Assembly: GCA_963969345.1 (NCBI GenBank)
Contig: OZ017770.1
Coordinates: 10,968,180 to 11,032,179, forward strand
From: Turbatrix aceti
Lineage: Eukaryota > Nematoda > Chromadorea > Rhabditida > Panagrolaimidae
Reading direction: 5' to 3'
Length of the DNA stretch: 64,000 nucleotides
Shown here: positions 60,821 through 64,000 of the stretch, piece after piece
Layout: every line of letters begins with the position of its first letter
How positions within the stretch are numbered: position 1 is the first letter of the stretch
The notes under the pieces: model-generated
What the model was told of the DNA's origin: nothing
What the model saw: the letters and a program-made list of their open reading frames with translations, nothing else
The model's database searches: none
Made by a program: the position numbers and the translations under genes

Positions 60821-60894
60821 GTTGGTGTAGCTCAGTGGTTAGAACAAGCACCCGGATAGCGACAAGTCGTGGGTTCAAGTCCCCCCACCGACCA
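60821..60894 (+). tRNA. tRNA-like sequence 1 (probable tRNA-derived repeat)
   Basis: 74 nt folding as a cloverleaf: acceptor GTTGGTG with CACCGAC, A-box-like TAGCTCAGTGG, and T arm GTGGG-TTCAAGT-CCCCC with a B-box-like GGTTCAAGTCC. The anticodon arm is poor and position 33 is C, not the invariant U; read literally the anticodon is GGA. Lacks the long variable arm of a serine tRNA. Identical to copy 4 (62067-62140, minus strand). More likely a pol III-type tRNA-derived repeat or pseudogene than a working tRNA. Confidence 0.6.
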
Positions 60895-61006
60895 ATCTTT
60901 TCCTCGGTAACAATGTCAGACCATTAAATTTTTTTACATCTGATCTATGACAATCTGATCTTATTGCGCGTGCATATACCAGCGCCCCAACTGAGAAAGA
61001 GAACAC

Positions 61007-61080
61007 GTTGGTGTAGCTCAGTGGTTAAAGCAAGCGCCCGGAGAGCGACCAGTCGTGGGTTCAAGTCCCACTACCTACCA
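61007..61080 (+). tRNA. tRNA-like sequence 2
   Basis: Same 74-nt layout, 186 bp downstream of copy 1, in a repeated unit of about 185 bp (CGCGTGCATATACCAGCGC ... CCTCGGTAACAATGTCAGAC). T arm GTGGG/CCCAC is perfect; acceptor GTTGGTG/TACCTAC has one mismatch and one wobble. Anticodon stem has only three pairs (CGC/GCG) around loop CCGGAGA, with C at position 33. Confidence 0.6.
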
Positions 61081-61136
61081 ACCTTTTCCTCGGTAACAAT
61101 GTCAGACCGTTAAATGTTTTTACATCTGATCTGTGA

Positions 61137-61828
61137 CGCTTATTTTTAAGAAATAAGCGAAACGCTTATTTTTTATTTTTTAAAAATAAGCATCCCGCTT
61201 ATTTTTAAAAAATAAGCGTTTTGCTAAATAAGCGTTTTGCTTATTTTTGAATAAGCGTTTTGCTAAATAAGCGTTTCGCTTATTTTTTTGAATTGTACAA
61301 TGTTAAAATAAGCGTCCCGCTTATTTTTTAAAAATAAGCGTTTTGCTAAATAAGCGTTTCGCTTATTTTTGAATAAGCGTTTTGCTAAATAAGCGTTTCG
61401 CTTATTTGTTTGAATTGTACAATGTTAAATTAAGCGTTCCGCTTATTTTTTTAAAAATAAGCGTTTTGCTAAATAAGCGTTTCGCTTATTTTTGAATAAG
61501 CGTTTTGCTAAATAAGCGTTTCGCTTATTTTTTTGAATTGTACAATGTTAAATTAAGCGTTCCGCTTATTTTTCAAAAATAAGCGTTTTGCTAAATAAGC
61601 GTTTCGCTTATTTTTGAATAAGCGTTTTGCTAAATAAGCGTTTCGCTTATTTGTTTGAATTGTACAATGTTAAATTAAGCGTTCCGCTTATTTTTTAAAA
61701 ATAAGCGTTTTGCTAAATAAGCGTTTCGCTTATTTTTGAATAAGCGTTTTGCTAAATAAGCGTTTCGCTTATTTTTTGAATAACCGTTTTCAAAAATAAG
61801 CGTTTTGCTTATTTTTCAAAAATAAGCG
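61137..61828. repeat. Central hairpin array of the palindrome, about 122-bp units
   Basis: Dense repeats of AATAAGCGTTTCGCTTATT and AATAAGCGTTTTGCTAAATA, nearly all self-complementary with 3-nt loops. A longer unit of about 122 bp is marked by TGAATTGTACAATGTTAA, itself containing the dyad TTGTACAA, at 61289, 61411, 61534 and 61656. The array sits at the symmetry centre of the palindrome, and the tRNA-like units of both arms flank it. Confidence 0.93.
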
Positions 61829-61884
61829 TCATAGATCAGATGTAAAAACATTTAACGGTCTGACATTGTTACCGAGGAAAAGGT

Positions 61885-61958
61885 TGGCCGGTGGTGGGAC
61901 TTGAACCCACGACCAGTCGCTCTCCGGGCGTTTGCTCTAACCACTGAGCTACACAAAC
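61885..61958 (-). tRNA. tRNA-like sequence 3 (best-preserved cloverleaf)
   Basis: Mirror of copy 2, offset by 4 bp. D stem GCTC/GAGC and T stem GTGGG/CCCAC are fully paired; acceptor GTTTGTG/CACCGGC has one mismatch and two wobble pairs. The anticodon loop is again CCGGAGA with C33. Confidence 0.6.
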
Positions 61959-62066
61959 GTTTTCTCTTCCTCAGTTGGGGCGCTGGTATATGCACGCGCA
62001 ACAAGATCAGATTGTCATAGATCAGATGTAAAAACATATAACGGTCTTCGTTATCGAGGAAGAGGT

Positions 62067-62140
62067 TGGTCGGTGGGGGGACTTGAACCCACGACTTGTC
62101 GCTATCCGGGTGCTTGTTCTAACCACTGAGCTACACCAAC
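62067..62140 (-). tRNA. tRNA-like sequence 4
   Basis: Exact mirror of copy 1: coordinates sum to 122961. Same C33 and weak anticodon arm. Flanked by the same GCGCGTGCATATACCAGCGC unit as the other copies. Confidence 0.6.
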
Positions 62141-62183
62141 GTATTCTCTTCCTCAGTTGGAGCGCTGGTATATGCACGCGCAA

Positions 62184-63158
62184 CAACATGAATCATTGCC
62201 GACGTAATGATTCATGATGGTTCACGGTTTTACAGAAGCTGATTCACCAACTGTAAAGCGGTGGCGAAATTCGATTTCTTTTCAAATTCAGTAAGTAAGT
62301 ATAATCGTTACACGACAAACAAATCAAAAAACAAAAATAAGCTCATTTAAAAAATAGATATTTGTATGCTATGTGAAAAGAAAAATTGCTGTGTTGTCGT
62401 CGGGTAAGTGTGAATTGGTTAGGGTTGTTGATTTGGTTGGGTTACGTCATGCTTGATAATTGAGCGTGTTGAAGTTAACCTGATGAAGAGAGAAGCTGCT
62501 ATGAACATACCAGGTCATTCGGACAGAAGATTCACGAAGACACGGGCGTAACTTGGTTGTAAACACGGGACGGAATTTGTTGAAATCGTAATTCATGGAT
62601 CGAAGGACAGATTGTACGTTGAAGACTGTATTTTGCGTCTGGCGGACGTTTGCGTCTATTTTTGAGCGAATTCGTTGATGCGCTTCGAAGGCGGCGACGA
62701 ATTGGCTGAGGATGTTTTTTTTCAGCTGAAAATGGATGAAAAATTAGTTTTCGCAAACCAAAAACAAAAGAAAAAACGTTTTTATCTCAATTACAGAAAA
62801 AAATAGGTAGGGTACGTAGGAGACGTTCTTAAGTTACCAAAAACGCATAGCTACATTTTCTACAGTTTTTTTACCTTCGAAGTTTTCGACGTCTACGTAG
62901 GGGATCTACGTAGGGTACGTAAAGGACCTTTAAAAAGTTACCAAGAAACGTTGTAATAGCTTTTCCATCATTTTTGTTTCTTCGAAGCTTTCGACGTCTA
63001 CGTAGGGTACGTAGAAGAACTTCGAAGGGTACCCGTTTTCGCCTTTTCACACCATGATCGAACTCACCAGTTTTTTTGATGATCGGAGCTTGAACTCACC
63101 AGCGCATGCACGTTGTGTAAGAATCTTAACAGCTTGATAAGAGGATTAGTTTCAATAT
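62184..63158 (-). repeat. Right inner arm of palindrome; no gene seen
   Basis: Inverted copy of 59803-60777, including the 74-codon frame (62532-62756) and the CTACGTAC dyad cluster (62,800-63,030). It joins directly to the right outer arm, without the 2.8 kb present on the left. Confidence 0.9.
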
Positions 63159-63935
63159 TGTTATAAAAATATTTTTTTAGTAAATCAAGTCTACGTCCCT
63201 CGCAACGAGCCATGTCTGAGAAAAAATATTAATTTTGAGCAACATTACAAGTTTAAAAAAAAATTGTTATCAGCTATTTGTGCTTTTGTGTACGTGTAGA
63301 TACCCAGCAGACAAAATATTTAGGCAAAAAGATTTTTCATGAGGTGTGTTTTGCTAATGTTTAGATGTCAGCGTAAGTGAAAAGAACTGGCAAACTCAAT
63401 ACAAACGTGTTTAGTCTGGTGGCTATCGATCACGCAAAAGAAAAATCAAAAACACGCATGCGCATGCGCATGCCTAAAAAACAACATTATGATGCATTAC
63501 TCTGAAACTTGGGTTGTTTCTGAATTTTAAAATTTACACAGAAAGCAAGCCAGTTATCCGAGTCAAACAACATTGCCGTTTTCTTTACAGAAAATTAAAA
63601 GAGTTATCTGATTACCAAAGCGACATAGCATAGCATAAAAATTTTCTCAGGTCAAATATTTTGTCGTACCGTGGGTCGCTGTGAGTTGCTGGGGGTGGCA
63701 TTGGGTCGCACACAAACAGAACATATCTTTTGATCAAAATGCAAATAAAAACAATTTAAAAAAAAGACATCCCTGTAATTCCATCTTAATAGTTTGCTTC
63801 AGGGGTATCAACAAATCAAATTCTTGTCGGCCCGGTGCGGCCCGATTGACACACTTGGCGAAAATGCCGTTTATACCCACCCCCGTCGACCAGAAATGCC
63901 CCCTTACTAAGAATAACAAAACGTAATAAAATAGT
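63159..63935 (-). repeat. Right outer arm of palindrome; no gene seen
   Basis: Inverted counterpart of 56391-56960. Contains about 156 bp (63,505-63,665) absent on the left. Related sequence (CACAGCGACCC...GACAAAAT...TTTGACCT) occurs at 58,990-59,025. Also has a GCATGCGCATGCGCATGC run (about 63,455-63,473). Short ORFs mirror those of the left arm and are not supported as genes. Confidence 0.8.
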
Positions 63936-64000
63936 GACGAAAAATGTTACTCTACTTCAGCCTGCTAAATCAAACGTAACATTATAGCGAAAAAAAATGT
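63936..64000 (-). repeat. Satellite B in reverse orientation at window edge
   Basis: GTGACGAAAAATGTTACTC followed by CTTCAGCCTGCTAAATCAAA and the reverse complement of the T-run/CTATAATG segment: the 53-bp unit inverted. It continues beyond the window. Confidence 0.93.

Larger units (their letters stand above)
56391..64000. repeat. Large palindrome (inverted repeat) centred near 61,480; right end outside window
   Basis: Inner arms 59803-61136 and 61826-63158 pair with coordinate sum 122961 over more than 1.3 kb (for example 59831 with 63130, 60205 with 62756, 60821 with 62140). Outer arms 56391-57085 and about 63050-63916 pair with sums of about 120157 to 120313. The difference is explained by about 2.8 kb of extra sequence in the left arm and about 156 bp extra in the right (about 63,505-63,665). 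At both ends the arm passes into satellite B, forward on the left and reversed on the right. No transposase-like ORF is visible. Long inverted arms that include short tandem repeats are the hallmark of foldback (FB, Galileo-like) elements; a segmental palindrome is the alternative. Confidence 0.93.

Noticed and set aside
60821..60894. Functional serine tRNA (anticodon GGA)
   Set aside because: C at position 33, poor anticodon stem and no long variable arm.
61852..62037. 61-codon minus-strand ORF containing SSVVRANARRATGRGFKSHHRP
   Set aside because: It is a translation of the tRNA-like T and D arm region, a common false ORF pattern over tRNA sequences.

Overview
The window is eukaryotic, repeat-dominated DNA, not bacterial. 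It has no confidently recognisable host protein-coding gene. About half of it (roughly 33 kb) is an AT-rich tandem satellite with a 473-474 bp unit. The rest is mobile elements nested in that satellite, a second 53-bp satellite, and a large palindrome carrying tRNA-like sequences. A metazoan host is clear from the BEL/Pao LTR retrotransposon, the Ty3/Gypsy-derived element and the LINE tail. A nematode-like animal is my best guess, because of the BEL element with a Gc-like env and a 46-bp intron-like segment in an LTR. Nothing here fixes the species.

Layout. 1-7384: satellite A. 7385-23444: a foldback transposon with arms of about 710 bp and a TTAA target duplication, inserted in satellite A. 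Its right arm is split by a young BEL/Pao retrotransposon (8438-22852, TSD CCTAT, LTRs differing by one base). As assembled, that retrotransposon contains a forward gag-pol, then an inverted partial copy (14779-16938), a 200-N gap (16939-17138), then a second forward pol plus env. The parsimonious element is about 8.3 kb; the extra 6.1 kb is a rearrangement or an assembly error. 23445-45359: satellite A with higher-order structure. 45360-48873: a chain of four LTRs and three internal regions of a short non-autonomous Gypsy-derived element, bounded by a single TSD (AGAAG). 48874-52460: satellite A again.

52461-56390: a 56-bp boundary block, then a 53-bp satellite B array, interrupted at 55481-56119 by a 5'-truncated LINE with a 10-bp TSD. 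56391 to the right edge: a large inverted repeat centred near 61,480. Its left arm carries about 2.8 kb of extra sequence, including a MITE-like element and a 242-bp insertion. Each arm holds two tRNA-like units, and the centre is an array of short AATAAGCG/CGCTTATT hairpins. At the right edge satellite B reappears in reverse orientation, so the palindrome includes its flanking satellite, an architecture like foldback (FB/Galileo-type) elements.

The retroelement coding sequences are the only real coding content. The BEL polyprotein runs from an ATG spanning the 5' LTR edge, through gag, protease, RT, RNase H, integrase and env, to a stop inside the 3' LTR. The Gypsy derivative keeps a 286-codon ORF with an integrase-tail-like end. 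The most unusual observations are the giant palindrome with its mirrored tRNA-like units, the precise absence of an intron-like 46-bp block from one of four LTRs, the shared GTTAC...GTAAC dyads of the two otherwise different satellites, and the LTR-to-LTR coding layout of the BEL element.
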